Shown here: positions 1 through 9,400 of the stretch, piece by piece
Position numbering within the stretch: the first letter of the stretch is position 1
Layout: every line of letters starts with the position of its first letter
Assembly (NCBI GenBank): GCA_020073345.1
Contig: JAIQFI010000011.1
Location: 62,001-126,000, forward strand
Direction: 5' to 3'
Source of the DNA: Terriglobia bacterium
Lineage (GTDB): Bacteria > Acidobacteriota > Terriglobia > Bryobacterales > Bryobacteraceae
DNA: 64,000 nt
Notes under the pieces: generated by a model
What the model saw: only the letters and a program-made list of their open reading frames with translations
The model's database searches: none
Told to the model about the DNA's origin: nothing
Program-made: the position numbers and the translations under genes

Positions 1-371
1 CGTTGCGAATGAAGAAGACCCGGTTCTGGTAGATCGATTCTTTTTGGATGCGCTCCAGTTCGCTGGTAAGAAAAGGAGAAAAAGGGTACCCAAGGTGGAC
101 TGCCAACGCCGCGGTACAGACAACGCAGCGATCGTGAAACTGAACCTCATCCGGTTGATAAGAAGCTCGAATCTGACGGTCCCTTTGCAGATGAGCGATT
201 GCATCAATGAACGAGGGACGTCTCCAGAGGTCAACCGTTCCTTGCGCATGCGCGGCAGCGATGACGTCCGTAGCCGCCTCTTCGACTACGCTGAACCCGT
301 CGAGCTCTAACTGACGGATGATGGCTGTCTTGCCCGCACCCGGCGCGCCGGTGATGATGAACCTTCTCATG
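1..371 (-). CDS. AAA/P-loop ATPase, partial (C-terminus outside window)
   Basis: The reading frame opens with ATG at 369-371 on the minus strand and runs off the left edge, so about 123 N-terminal residues are visible. It starts MRRFIITGAPGAGKTAIIRQ, a textbook Walker A (GAPGAGKT) right at the N-terminus. Later come an FHDR segment and an ELERI segment, a layout I recall from the AAA_28/NadR-like group of small nucleotide-dependent kinases or ATPases. The substrate cannot be told. The gene is divergent from nothing close by and lies 44 bp downstream of the fused MFS/spermidine-synthase gene on the same strand, so they may be cotranscribed. Confidence 0.8.
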
Positions 372-415
372 TGCTTTCACTTTTCAGAGAAGCCCTCGCC
401 ATGCGCGCCCGGACA

Positions 416-2806
416 CTAGAATCTCACCAGAGAACCCTGCAGCTCCGCGATCGTTTCCGGCGAGCCGCTGAATAAATCCGGCGGGAATTGGCGGACACGC
501 GCAATCTCGCTGGCGATAGCGCCCGCACTGAAATTGTTCACCCCCATCCCGGCCAGATATTGCAGGCGCAGGTCGATATCGCGGTTAATCTGCGCGCCTG
601 CGAGCCACTTCCGCAGGTCGGATGCGCGACCGAGATACGTATCGAGCAGACTCAGCGCGTTCGGGAATCCGACCGCTTGCAAGGACGCGCGCACCGTCGC
701 ATAATCCGGGCGATCCAGGCGAGCCTGAAGCGAGTCCACGTCGATCTTCGTCGGCTCGACCTGTCCCAGCAGCACCACGTCGTAGCCCTGGCCGTTGTTG
801 TCATTGGCCCAGATGGTCCCGTTGGGGAAAACCTCGAAGAACGTGGCGATCTCGCTCTTCACCGTGTCCGGATCGCTCTCATACAGCGGCACCCATTGTG
901 TGATCACACCGCCCGGCTTCAGATGCCGCTTGCACTCTTCGAAGTATTCTTTCGAGTACAGCGTCGCGGCGCCCTTCACCCACGGATGTATGGGATCAGA
1001 AGTAATGATGTCGAACTTCTCCGCGGTGGTCAGCACGAAGTGGCGCGCGTCGTCATAGTGAATGTCGGTGCGGGGATCGTTCAGCACGTGGTAGTTTTCC
1101 TCGCCGAAATACTGCGTGGCCGCGGGCGGGATCAGCTTCTCAATCTCACAGATCACGATTCGCATAATCTCGGGATAGGTCGTGAACGACCCCGCCGTGA
1201 CACCCGCGCCGAACCCGACGATGAGCACCGAGCGCGGGTCTTTCGTGATGAGCGCGGAGATGTGCCCCAGCATGCGCTGCAGACGCATATCGAAAGGCTC
1301 CGTGGAAGCTTCCACCTTCCCGCTCACGTGGAAATAGCGCTGCCCGCTGGGAAGCTGCGAAATTACCACGGAGGAGTTCATGCCTTCGCCGATGTAGAGC
1401 GGCTGGCCGGCGTCGGTGGTAGTGATACTGCGGCGGCCGTACGCCAGCGATAGCCAGGGAACATCGTCAACCGTGCGGATTAGAAAGGAGATCACGAAGC
1501 AGCCAGCGAGCATATACGCAGCGAACTTCTTGCCCAGATACGCGAGCGCAATCATGGCCGCGACAGCTGAGATCGTCATGAGGATTCGCTCGGCGTTCCT
1601 GGTTCCAGCCACGGGTATGATCACGATACTGAACGCCAGCGCACCGAGAATCGCTCCCACGGTATTTGCCGCGTAGGTCTCGCCCGCCAGCCTCCCCGGA
1701 TCTTCGCCCGGCGCCGCAACCGCCGCCAGCGCCAGGGGGAAACTGGCGCCCCACATGAGGGTGGCGGGCAGCACGGCCCACAAACATCGCACCAGATCGA
1801 TTTGGAATGTGAACCACGGGCTGGTGGACAGAATCGGATTCACCGGCCAATAGGGAATGGAATCGGCCAGCATGAACGCGGTCCAGCCAATCCCAGCAGC
1901 CGCCAGGAACTGGCAGAGTCCCAGCGCGACTCGTGGCCTCGCGATCGATCGCGCCAGCAATGCCCCGGCGCTGCTGCCGATCCCCAACCCGACCAGGAAC
2001 ACGGCGAGAATCACGGAGAACGTGTACACAGTCGCGCCCATCATGGTGGCCAGCAGCCGCGTCCAGACGACTTCGGCGCCCAGGGCGCACATGCCGGAAA
2101 TCCCGATCACGAGATACACGGTCTTGGCGTCCGCCGCCCGCACCGCGACGGGCGTGGAACTCTCGTCGGGCGGGTTGTACTCGGCCGATCGGGCCAGTAG
2201 AAGTGCGATTACGCCCGTTGCGGCGTTGATGAACACAGCGGTATAGGTCGTGAACGCCATGTCATAGACGCGCAGCAGATAGAATCCCGCGATCAGGCTC
2301 CCGAACACCGCGCCCGCGATATTACCGCCATAGAAGAACCCGAGCCAGGAGATGCCGCTGGGCGTGGTCTCGATCCAGCGCGCGATGGCCGGAAGCGATG
2401 CGCCCATGAGGAGCGTCGGCGGCAGGAGGCACACCGCCGCCACCACGGCTCGTAGGAACACGCCCTGGAGTCCGATGCTCGCGACGGCGGCGTAGACCCG
2501 ATCGAGCACCGGAATCGCCCACAACACCAGCAGGCCCAGCACTCCGATCCCCAGCTCAAGATAGGCGTACACGCGCAGCGGATGATGGCGCGCCGAAATT
2601 TTCTTAGGAAGCAGGATGCTGCCCAGGCACATCCCGCCCATGAAGGTCCCCAGCAACGCACCCAGCGACACCGCGGAGGAACCAATCGCCAGTTGCAGCA
2701 GCTGGAACCATACGATCTCGTAAATCAGCGCCGCGCAGCCGCTGCCGACGAACAGGATCAGCAGGATGGGCAGGTAGGGGCGCGCTGAACTTTGGTGTTC
2801 TTGCAT
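416..2806 (-). CDS. Fused multi-spanning membrane protein / spermidine synthase-like
   Basis: This 796-residue protein has a hydrophobic N-terminal half (about residues 12-450, roughly a dozen membrane segments of MFS-like pattern) followed by a cytosolic spermidine-synthase-like domain (about 465-740). The nucleotide-binding loop VLIVGFGAGVTAG (527-539) resembles the SpeE/SAM-binding motif, and YDDARHF (584-590) and SDPIHPW (603-609) follow at the usual spacing. The catalytic DSTDP-type motif of true spermidine synthases is altered to SDPIHPW, so polyamine synthesis is doubtful; this fused family is widespread and of unknown substrate. The start lies only 11 bp from the divergent acuI-like gene, so any promoters overlap. 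Confidence 0.85.
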   Translation of the reverse strand: MQEHQSSARPYLPILLILFVGSGCAALIYEIVWFQLLQLAIGSSAVSLGALLGTFMGGMCLGSILLPKKISARHHPLRVYAYLELGIGVLGLLVLWAIPVLDRVYAAVASIGLQGVFLRAVVAAVCLLPPTLLMGASLPAIARWIETTPSGISWLGFFYGGNIAGAVFGSLIAGFYLLRVYDMAFTTYTAVFINAATGVIALLLARSAEYNPPDESSTPVAVRAADAKTVYLVIGISGMCALGAEVVWTRLLATMMGATVYTFSVILAVFLVGLGIGSSAGALLARSIARPRVALGLCQFLAAAGIGWTAFMLADSIPYWPVNPILSTSPWFTFQIDLVRCLWAVLPATLMWGASFPLALAAVAAPGEDPGRLAGETYAANTVGAILGALAFSIVIIPVAGTRNAERILMTISAVAAMIALAYLGKKFAAYMLAGCFVISFLIRTVDDVPWLSLAYGRRSITTTDAGQPLYIGEGMNSSVVISQLPSGQRYFHVSGKVEASTEPFDMRLQRMLGHISALITKDPRSVLIVGFGAGVTAGSFTTYPEIMRIVICEIEKLIPPAATQYFGEENYHVLNDPRTDIHYDDARHFVLTTAEKFDIITSDPIHPWVKGAATLYSKEYFEECKRHLKPGGVITQWVPLYESDPDTVKSEIATFFEVFPNGTIWANDNNGQGYDVVLLGQVEPTKIDVDSLQARLDRPDYATVRASLQAVGFPNALSLLDTYLGRASDLRKWLAGAQINRDIDLRLQYLAGMGVNNFSAGAIASEIARVRQFPPDLFSGSPETIAELQGSLVRF

Positions 2807-2817
2807 GTAAACGGTCT

Positions 2818-3822
2818 ATGATACCGAGAGTGGCGACCTTCAGGGCGATTCTAGTTACTCAGGATGACGGAAAGACTTCCGCGTCCGTTCAAGAGTTGGA
2901 CCGCTCCGCGCTTCCGCCCGGCGAGGTTCTGGTGCGGATCGCCTACTCCAGCCTGAATTATAAGGACGGCCTCGCCGTTACCGGAAGACCGGGCGTGATT
3001 CGCACGTTCCCGATGGTTCCCGGCGTCGATTTCGCGGGAACCGCGGAAGAATCCAGCTCGCCCGATTTCAAGCCGGGCGATGAAGTGGTGGTGACCGGAT
3101 GCGGAACGTCGGAAACCATGTGGGGCGGGTACGCCCAACTGGCGCGGCTGAACGCCGAGCATATTGTCCCGCTTCCGAAGGGGATGACGCTGGCGCAGGC
3201 CATGGGCATCGGAACCGCCGGTTTCACTGCGATGCAGAGCCTGCTCGCGCTCGAAAAGCACGGGCTGAAGCCGGGAGACCGGGAAGTGCTGGTCACGGGA
3301 GCCGCGGGCGGGGTCGGCAGCATGGCGGTCGCGCTGCTGGCGAATCTCGGCTATAAGGTCGCGGCTTCGACGGGCCGCCCGGAGCTTCACAATTATTTGC
3401 GGGGCTTGGGCGCGACCGAAATCCTGAGCCGGACGACACTGGCCGCGCCTTCCAAACGTCCGCTGGACACCGAACGCTGGGCCGCGGCCATCGATTCCGT
3501 AGGCGGCGAGACTCTCGCGGCGGTGCTGCGGTCGCTCGCGATCCACGGGAGCGTGGCCGTGTGCGGGCTGGCGGGCGGGGCGGCTCTCAATACCACCGTG
3601 TTCCCGTTCATCCTTCGGGGCGTGAACCTGCTGGGGATCGATTCGTCGAAGGCGACGAAGGCGCTGCGCCTGGAGATCTGGTCGAGGCTGGCGAAGGACC
3701 TGCCGGTGAAGCTGGTGGACTCGATGACAGATATCGCCCCACTGGGAAAAGTTTTCGAACTGGGAGAGAAGATCCTGGCGGGCCAGATTCGAGGACGCAT
3801 GGTCATCGACGTAAACGCCTAG
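2818..3822 (+). CDS. acuI: YhdH/AcuI-family NADPH-dependent oxidoreductase (acrylyl-CoA reductase type)
   Basis: A zinc-free medium-chain dehydrogenase/reductase of about 334 residues. The N-terminal half carries the GroES-like segment SSLNYKDGLAVTGRPGV typical of YhdH/AcuI, and the middle has the Rossmann motif VTGAAGGVGSMAV that binds NADPH. Family members reduce acryloyl-CoA to propionyl-CoA or reduce quinone-like enones; I cannot choose between these. The first ATG (2818) has no clear ribosome site. A GTG at 2830 would give the family-typical N-terminus MATFRAILV and may be the true start. It is followed after 13 bp by the LarA-type gene on the same strand, so the two probably share a transcript. 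Confidence 0.85.
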   Translation: MIPRVATFRAILVTQDDGKTSASVQELDRSALPPGEVLVRIAYSSLNYKDGLAVTGRPGVIRTFPMVPGVDFAGTAEESSSPDFKPGDEVVVTGCGTSETMWGGYAQLARLNAEHIVPLPKGMTLAQAMGIGTAGFTAMQSLLALEKHGLKPGDREVLVTGAAGGVGSMAVALLANLGYKVAASTGRPELHNYLRGLGATEILSRTTLAAPSKRPLDTERWAAAIDSVGGETLAAVLRSLAIHGSVAVCGLAGGAALNTTVFPFILRGVNLLGIDSSKATKALRLEIWSRLAKDLPVKLVDSMTDIAPLGKVFELGEKILAGQIRGRMVIDVNA

Positions 3823-3838
3823 TGCTAAATTCAAGGTG

Positions 3839-5107
3839 ATGCGCGCATCGCTCGCCTTCGGCCGCACGGGCCTCGAAATCGACCTTCCCGATACGCACGA
3901 ATACAGCGTTCTGCAATGCCCTTCGATCGCGCCGCTGGCAGATCCCGTCGCATCAATAGAAGCCGCGCTGGATCGGCCCGTTGCAGGTCCGTCGCTGACG
4001 ACTCTTGCGGCCGGAAAGAAATCTGCTGCGATCTCCGTTTGCGATATCACCCGACCGGCCCCGAATCCGGTAGTCCTGCCGCCGCTGCTGCGACGCTTGC
4101 AGGCCGCCGGCATTCCGAAAGAGGGCATTCGCATCCTGATCGCCACCGGGCTGCACCGCGCAGCCACATTAGCCGAAATCCGGCACATCGTGGGCGAAGA
4201 AATTGCCGCAAATTTCGAGGTGCTCAATCACGACGCGCGCAACGCCTCGCAGCATCGCCGCATCGGGACGACGAAAACAGGCACGCCGGTGTTCGTCGAC
4301 GAGCGTTTCCTCAGCGCGGACTTGCACCTCTCGCTCGGATTCATCGAACCGCATCTGATGCTCGGATTCTCCGGTGGCCGCAAGCTGGTCGCGCCCGGCC
4401 TGGCCGCCGAGGCGACCATCAAGGAGCTGCACAGCTCGCGATTCATGCGCGATCCGCGGGCGCGCGAAGGCTCGATCGACGATAATCCTTTGCACGCCGA
4501 GCTGCTTGAGATTGCCCGCATGGCCCGGCACGATTTCATCGTGGACGTCTCCCTCACGCGCGACCGGAAGATCGCGGCCGTTTTCGCCGGAGAACCAGAG
4601 GCCGCCCATCGCACGGGGGTGCGCTGGGTTTCAAATGCTCTCATGCAGACGCTCGAAAAACCGTTCGACGCCGTTATCACCACTGGCGCGGGCTTTCCCC
4701 TGGACATGACCTTCTACCAGAGCATCAAGGGGATTACGGCCGCCTCGCAGATCGTGCGGCAAGGCGGCAACATTCTCCTGTTCGGCGCGTGCGATGAAGG
4801 CGTCGGCGCGCCGGAATTCACTCGCATGGTCTGCGAGCACACTTCGGATACCGAATTCCTGAAGTCGATCGAAGGCGTGCCCGTGACCATCGACCAGTGG
4901 CAGCTCGAGAAGCTCGCGCTGGCGACGCAGAAGGCCAAGGTCTCGTATTGCGTTCCGGGCGTGCCGGAGCAATTCATCGGCGGGTTGTGGGGACCGGGCT
5001 TCCGACATCCCTCAGATGCGGTGCGAGCGCTGTTCGCGGAGCTGCCGGTGGGCAGCCGGATCGCGGTGGTGCCGGAAGGACCGTACGTTTTAGCTGGCGT
5101 CGCTTAA
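3839..5107 (+). CDS. larA: LarA-type nickel-dependent (lactate) racemase
   Basis: About 422 residues of the LarA (DUF2088) family, which uses a nickel-pincer nucleotide to racemise lactate or other 2-hydroxyacids. Counting from the GTG at 3836, the key residues align almost one-to-one with Lactobacillus LarA: His107 in GLHR, His173 in EPHLM, Lys183 in GGRK (the residue that would carry the cofactor) and His199. I prefer the ATG at 3839 over the GTG just before it. A TAAATT hexamer lies at 3826-3831. No larB, larC or larE is present in the window, so the cofactor must be made elsewhere. The 3' end overlaps the convergent thiolase gene by 4 bp. The substrate need not be lactate. Confidence 0.82.
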   Translation: MRASLAFGRTGLEIDLPDTHEYSVLQCPSIAPLADPVASIEAALDRPVAGPSLTTLAAGKKSAAISVCDITRPAPNPVVLPPLLRRLQAAGIPKEGIRILIATGLHRAATLAEIRHIVGEEIAANFEVLNHDARNASQHRRIGTTKTGTPVFVDERFLSADLHLSLGFIEPHLMLGFSGGRKLVAPGLAAEATIKELHSSRFMRDPRAREGSIDDNPLHAELLEIARMARHDFIVDVSLTRDRKIAAVFAGEPEAAHRTGVRWVSNALMQTLEKPFDAVITTGAGFPLDMTFYQSIKGITAASQIVRQGGNILLFGACDEGVGAPEFTRMVCEHTSDTEFLKSIEGVPVTIDQWQLEKLALATQKAKVSYCVPGVPEQFIGGLWGPGFRHPSDAVRALFAELPVGSRIAVVPEGPYVLAGVA

Positions 5108-6249
5108 CAGGCCTCGAACAGTCCTGCAGCGCCCTGCCCGCCGCCGATGCACATAGTGACCACGCCGTAGCGCGCTCCCGGCACGCGCGACATCTGGTTC
5201 GCCAGCGTCCCCACCAGCCGCGATCCCGTCATTCCGAAGGGATGTCCGATCGATATCGACCCGCCGTTCGGATTCATCTTCCCAATCGGAATGTCGAGCC
5301 GCTCGCGGCAATAGATCACCTGCACCGCGAATGCCTCGTTCAACTCCCACAAGTCGATATCGTCGGCCTTCAGCCCGTGCCGCCCCAGCAATTTCGGCAC
5401 GGCGAACACCGGACCGATACCCATCTCGTCAGGTTCGCAGCCAGCCACAGCCATCCCGCGAAACAGCAGCTTATACCGGATACCCAGCGCGTCCGCCCGC
5501 GAACGCGACATGAGCAGAGTGGCCGATGCACCGTCAGACAGCTGGCAGGAGTTGCCCGCGGTCACGGTTCCCTGCCCGCTGGTTTGGTCGAACGCGGGTT
5601 TCAGCGCGGCCAGACCCTCGATCGTCGAATCCGGACGATTGCACTCGTCCCGGTCGCAGAGCGTTTCCTTGCCCTCGGCCGTGATCACTTTCATCGGCGA
5701 GATCTCGCTCGCGAAAAATCCCTCCTGCTGCGCGCGAGCCGTCCGTTGCTGGCTGAGCAGCGCATACTCGTCCTGCGCGTCCCGGCCGATTCCATAGCGC
5801 CTGGCGACGACCTCGGCCGTCTCCCCCATGGCGACGTACACGCGCTGGAGCTGCGGGTGCGGTTCGACGTTCGGCTTCACCAGACTGATGCTTTCGGCGC
5901 CCCCGGCGATCACTGCTTCCGCTCCTTCCTCGACGATCTGGTGCGCGGCATCGGCGATGGCCTGCAGCCCGGAAGCGCAGAACCGGTTCACGGTGACCGC
6001 GGCGGTCGAAGCCGGCAAGCCAGCCAGCAGCGCGGCTTGGCGGGCGAAATTGTAGCCCTGCGATCCATGTGGCTGGGCGCATCCCAGAATCACATCCTCC
6101 ACTTCGCGGGGATCGAGCGCGGGCGCCTTGTCCAAAACGTCGCGGATACAGTGCGCAGCCAAGTCGTCGGAACGTGTCATGTTGAATGAACCTCGGAAGG
6201 ATTTCGCCAGACCGGTACGCGAACTTGCAACGATCACCGCTTTCCGCAT
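5104..6249 (-). CDS. Acetyl-CoA C-acyltransferase (thiolase)
   Basis: A 381-residue thiolase starting MRKAVIVASSRTGLAK at the ATG at 6247-6249; an upstream in-frame extension to 6360 lacks family similarity. All catalytic residues are visible: nucleophile Cys91 in NRFCASGL, His336 in GHPFG and Cys367 in MCIGGGQG. It would cleave 3-ketoacyl-CoA or condense two acetyl-CoA. The family-typical GHPLGATGAR is GHPFGMTGSR here. A TATAAT hexamer on the minus strand (6259-6264) ends 9 nt before the ATG, so the message may have little or no leader. No beta-oxidation partner lies nearby. Degradative versus biosynthetic role is not decided. Confidence 0.9.
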   Translation of the reverse strand: MRKAVIVASSRTGLAKSFRGSFNMTRSDDLAAHCIRDVLDKAPALDPREVEDVILGCAQPHGSQGYNFARQAALLAGLPASTAAVTVNRFCASGLQAIADAAHQIVEEGAEAVIAGGAESISLVKPNVEPHPQLQRVYVAMGETAEVVARRYGIGRDAQDEYALLSQQRTARAQQEGFFASEISPMKVITAEGKETLCDRDECNRPDSTIEGLAALKPAFDQTSGQGTVTAGNSCQLSDGASATLLMSRSRADALGIRYKLLFRGMAVAGCEPDEMGIGPVFAVPKLLGRHGLKADDIDLWELNEAFAVQVIYCRERLDIPIGKMNPNGGSISIGHPFGMTGSRLVGTLANQMSRVPGARYGVVTMCIGGGQGAAGLFEAC

Positions 6250-6385
6250 GTGTCTAGAATTATAAATCCATTCCACAGAATGACATGCAAACCTCCGGCA
6301 CCTGGGGCTTTTGCCTACGGTTTTCAGTATTGATACCGCCTCAAATCTTCTGAATGACATAGCTTGGGCTTTTGGTTACAGACAC

Positions 6386-6415
6386 TTGACAGGCATGCAC
6401 CTGCCCGTGTAGACT
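6386..6415 (+). promoter_or_regulatory. Sigma-70-type promoter of the TonB-dependent receptor
   Basis: TTGACA at 6386-6391, an 18-bp spacer and TAGACT at 6410-6415 make the strongest promoter match I found in the window. Transcription would start near 6422, and a run of six G (6449-6454) gives a ribosome site 6 nt before the ATG at 6461. Confidence 0.7.
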
Positions 6416-6460
6416 CACTTAGATTTAGGTTTGTGACTTCTTTCCCGTGGGGGGTTTCTT

Positions 6461-9400
6461 ATGCGTCGGTTTACAGTTCTTGCTTGTCTTCTTGTGTTCG
6501 CGCTAGCTGCGTTTGCGCAGAGCGATCGCGGCACAATCACCGGAACCATTCAGGATCCCGCCGGGGCCGTCGTGCCTAATGCACCGGTCGAAGCCAAAAA
6601 TAAGGCTAACGGTACCACCTACTCGGCTGCGTCTTCTGGCACCGGCAATTACACGATCGCTCAGCTCCCCGTCGGCACATACGAAATTTCCGTGGCGGCG
6701 GCGGGATTCAAGAAAGCAGTTCGAACCGGTGTGGAGGTGGCCTCCCTTACTACGTTCCGCGTGGACTTCACGCTGGAAGTTGGCGCAACCTCGGAATCGG
6801 TCACGGTCACGTCAGAAGCTACGCTCTTGAAGACGGAGAGCGGCGAGTTGAGCCACAACGTCTCCATCGACCGTATGAACAGCCTGCCCATCTTCACTCT
6901 CGGCAGCACGGGCGCCGGTGTACGCAACCCTCTGGCGGTGGTCGGCTTGCTCCCTGGCGCGCAGTTCGTCAGCGACAATACACTCCGCGTCAACGGAATG
7001 CCGTCCAGCTCGCAAAGCGTCCGCATTGAGGGCCAGGACGCCACCAACGGTTTCTGGAAACAGCTCAACTCCACAAACCAGACCGGCGTCGATGCGATTC
7101 AGGAAGTCTCCATTCAGACCTCCAACTTCGCGGCCGAATTCGGCCAGGCGGGCGGCGGTTACATCAACTACACCATGAAGTCCGGCACCAACGCTTACCA
7201 TGGTGCGGCTTTCGACTACCTTTCCAATGAAGTGTTCAGTGCCGGCACGCCCTTCACCGACGCCGGCTTGACGAACTCCCTGAGAAACGGCCAGCACGTG
7301 CGTAATTCGCTCCGCCGCAACGATTTCGGCGGCACTTTCGGCGGCCCAGTGCGGATTCCGAAGCTGTACGATGGGCACGATAAGACCTTCTTCTTCTTCA
7401 GCTATGAGCAGTACATTCAAAAATCGCTGACCACCAACGGTCTGAACACGGTTCCCACGGCAAATTACCAGCAGGGCATCTTCAGCAATGTTCTCAATCC
7501 TCAGCTTACGCTCGGCGGCGTGGCCCAGGTCGATCCGCTCGGCAACGCCCTGATCGGCAACCAGATTTACGATCCGAGTTCCTCGACGGTAATCGGCGGC
7601 CAGGTGGTCCGATTGCCGTTCCCAAGTAACACCATTCCAAAAACGAGCCTGGATCCCACAGCGCTCAAGATCCAGGCGCTGCTTCCGCAGCCGACGCTTC
7701 CGAATGCCGTGGTCAACAACTACCAAGTTCCCGGCTACCGCAATTTCACGCACACCGAAATCCCGACGTTGAAGCTGGATCACAACCTGAGCGCCTCGAT
7801 CAAGGTTTCCATGTTCTACTCCGCTAACCGGGTTTATTCGCCGGCGGCGAACGGCTACACCCAGGCTTTCAGCGGCGCCGAGCCTACCAACAACCTGTCG
7901 CAGACCACCCGTATCAACTACGATCAGACTCTTACTCCCACGCTGCTGATGCACTTCGGCGCGGGCCTGGTTCACACCACTCTGTACACGGTTCCGTCGG
8001 CCACCTTTGACCAAAGCACGTTGTTCGGAAACAATGTTTTTTACATCCCGAACCAGTTCCCGGGCATCACGCCCGGCTTCGACTTCAGCAGGGGCGGCAG
8101 CAACGTCGGCATGGGCGTGGGCTTCTCCGCCCTTTTCCAGAAAGACACCAAGCCCACGTTCACGAACAGTTTCACCTGGGTCAAGGGCAACCACACTTTC
8201 AAATTTGGCGGCGAAGCGATTTTCGAAGGCTTGCCGATTGCAAACGGATCGCGCTCCAACGGTCAGTTTGGGTTTGCGCAAGCGGAAACAGCCAACCCCT
8301 ATGCCACCGGCATCACGTTTGCGAACGGCGCGACCGGGTTTGCTTATGCCAGTTTCCTGATGGGCAATTACACCAGCTTAAATTTGTCGCCGCAGGACAC
8401 CCTCAGACTTGGCAACCACAGCTTCGGAATATACGCGCAAGACACCTGGAAGGTCACCCGCAAGCTGACCATCGATTTTGGGCTGCGCTATGACTACGCG
8501 ACGCTACTCTCCGAGCAGTATGGGCGCATGCAGGATGCTGCGTTCAACACGCCTAACCCCGCCGTCGGCGGGCGTATCGGCGGGATCGTTTATGGCGGTA
8601 GCTGCAACTGCAGCCTCAACAACAACTATCCCTGGGCCCTGGGTCCACGCCTCGGTATCGCTTACAGCGTGAACTCAAAGACCGTGATTCGCCTGGGTTC
8701 GGGCGTATCCTACGGGACTTCGCCCAACAACGCGTTTCTCTCCTACAGCGTGCCGGACTTCTACACCTACAGCGATCAGAACGTCGCGGGTATCCCGGCC
8801 GGCGCGCTCAAGGACGGCAACCCGTTCGCGCCCGGCAATCGGTTTGGCAACCCGCCGCTGGTGTGGCCGGATTTCTCGGCGCACTATCCGTTCCAGGTTG
8901 CGCCCGGATACGCGCCTCCCCAGTCGCCCTTTATTTCCATCGACCGCAATGCCGGACGGCTTCCGCGTATCCTGCAATGGAGCCTCGGTGTCCAGCACGA
9001 AGTGATCCGGGGAACGGTGATCGATGTCTCCTACGTTGGTAACCGGGGAGTGTGGTGGACAGCTCCGCTGCTCTCCACGTATAACTATAACTCCCTGACT
9101 CCCCAGGATATTACGAAGGCTGGCTTGAATCTCAACAGCCCGACCGACATGGCCTTGCTCACCACCCCGATTACCTCCCCGCTGGTGCAGGCCAAGTTTC
9201 CAAATTTGAAGATTTCGACGCTGCCTTCCGGCCTTCAGGTTGTCCCCTCGGTGTATTCCAGCTTCCCAGCCAGCCAACAACTTGGTCAAGCGCTGCGCCC
9301 GTATCCGCAGTGGAACGGCGTGCCACCGTTCCTCGGGCCTCCGCTGGGCGACACCTGGTACGATTCGCTCCAGATGAAGGTCACCAGACGCTACTCGCAT

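Noticed and set aside
2851-4227. 458-codon minus-strand frame across the acuI and larA genes
   Set aside because: It spans two well-supported genes and has no similarity of its own.
4897-6189. 430-codon plus-strand frame antisense to the thiolase
   Set aside because: The thiolase has all catalytic residues; the frame overlapping it is low-complexity.
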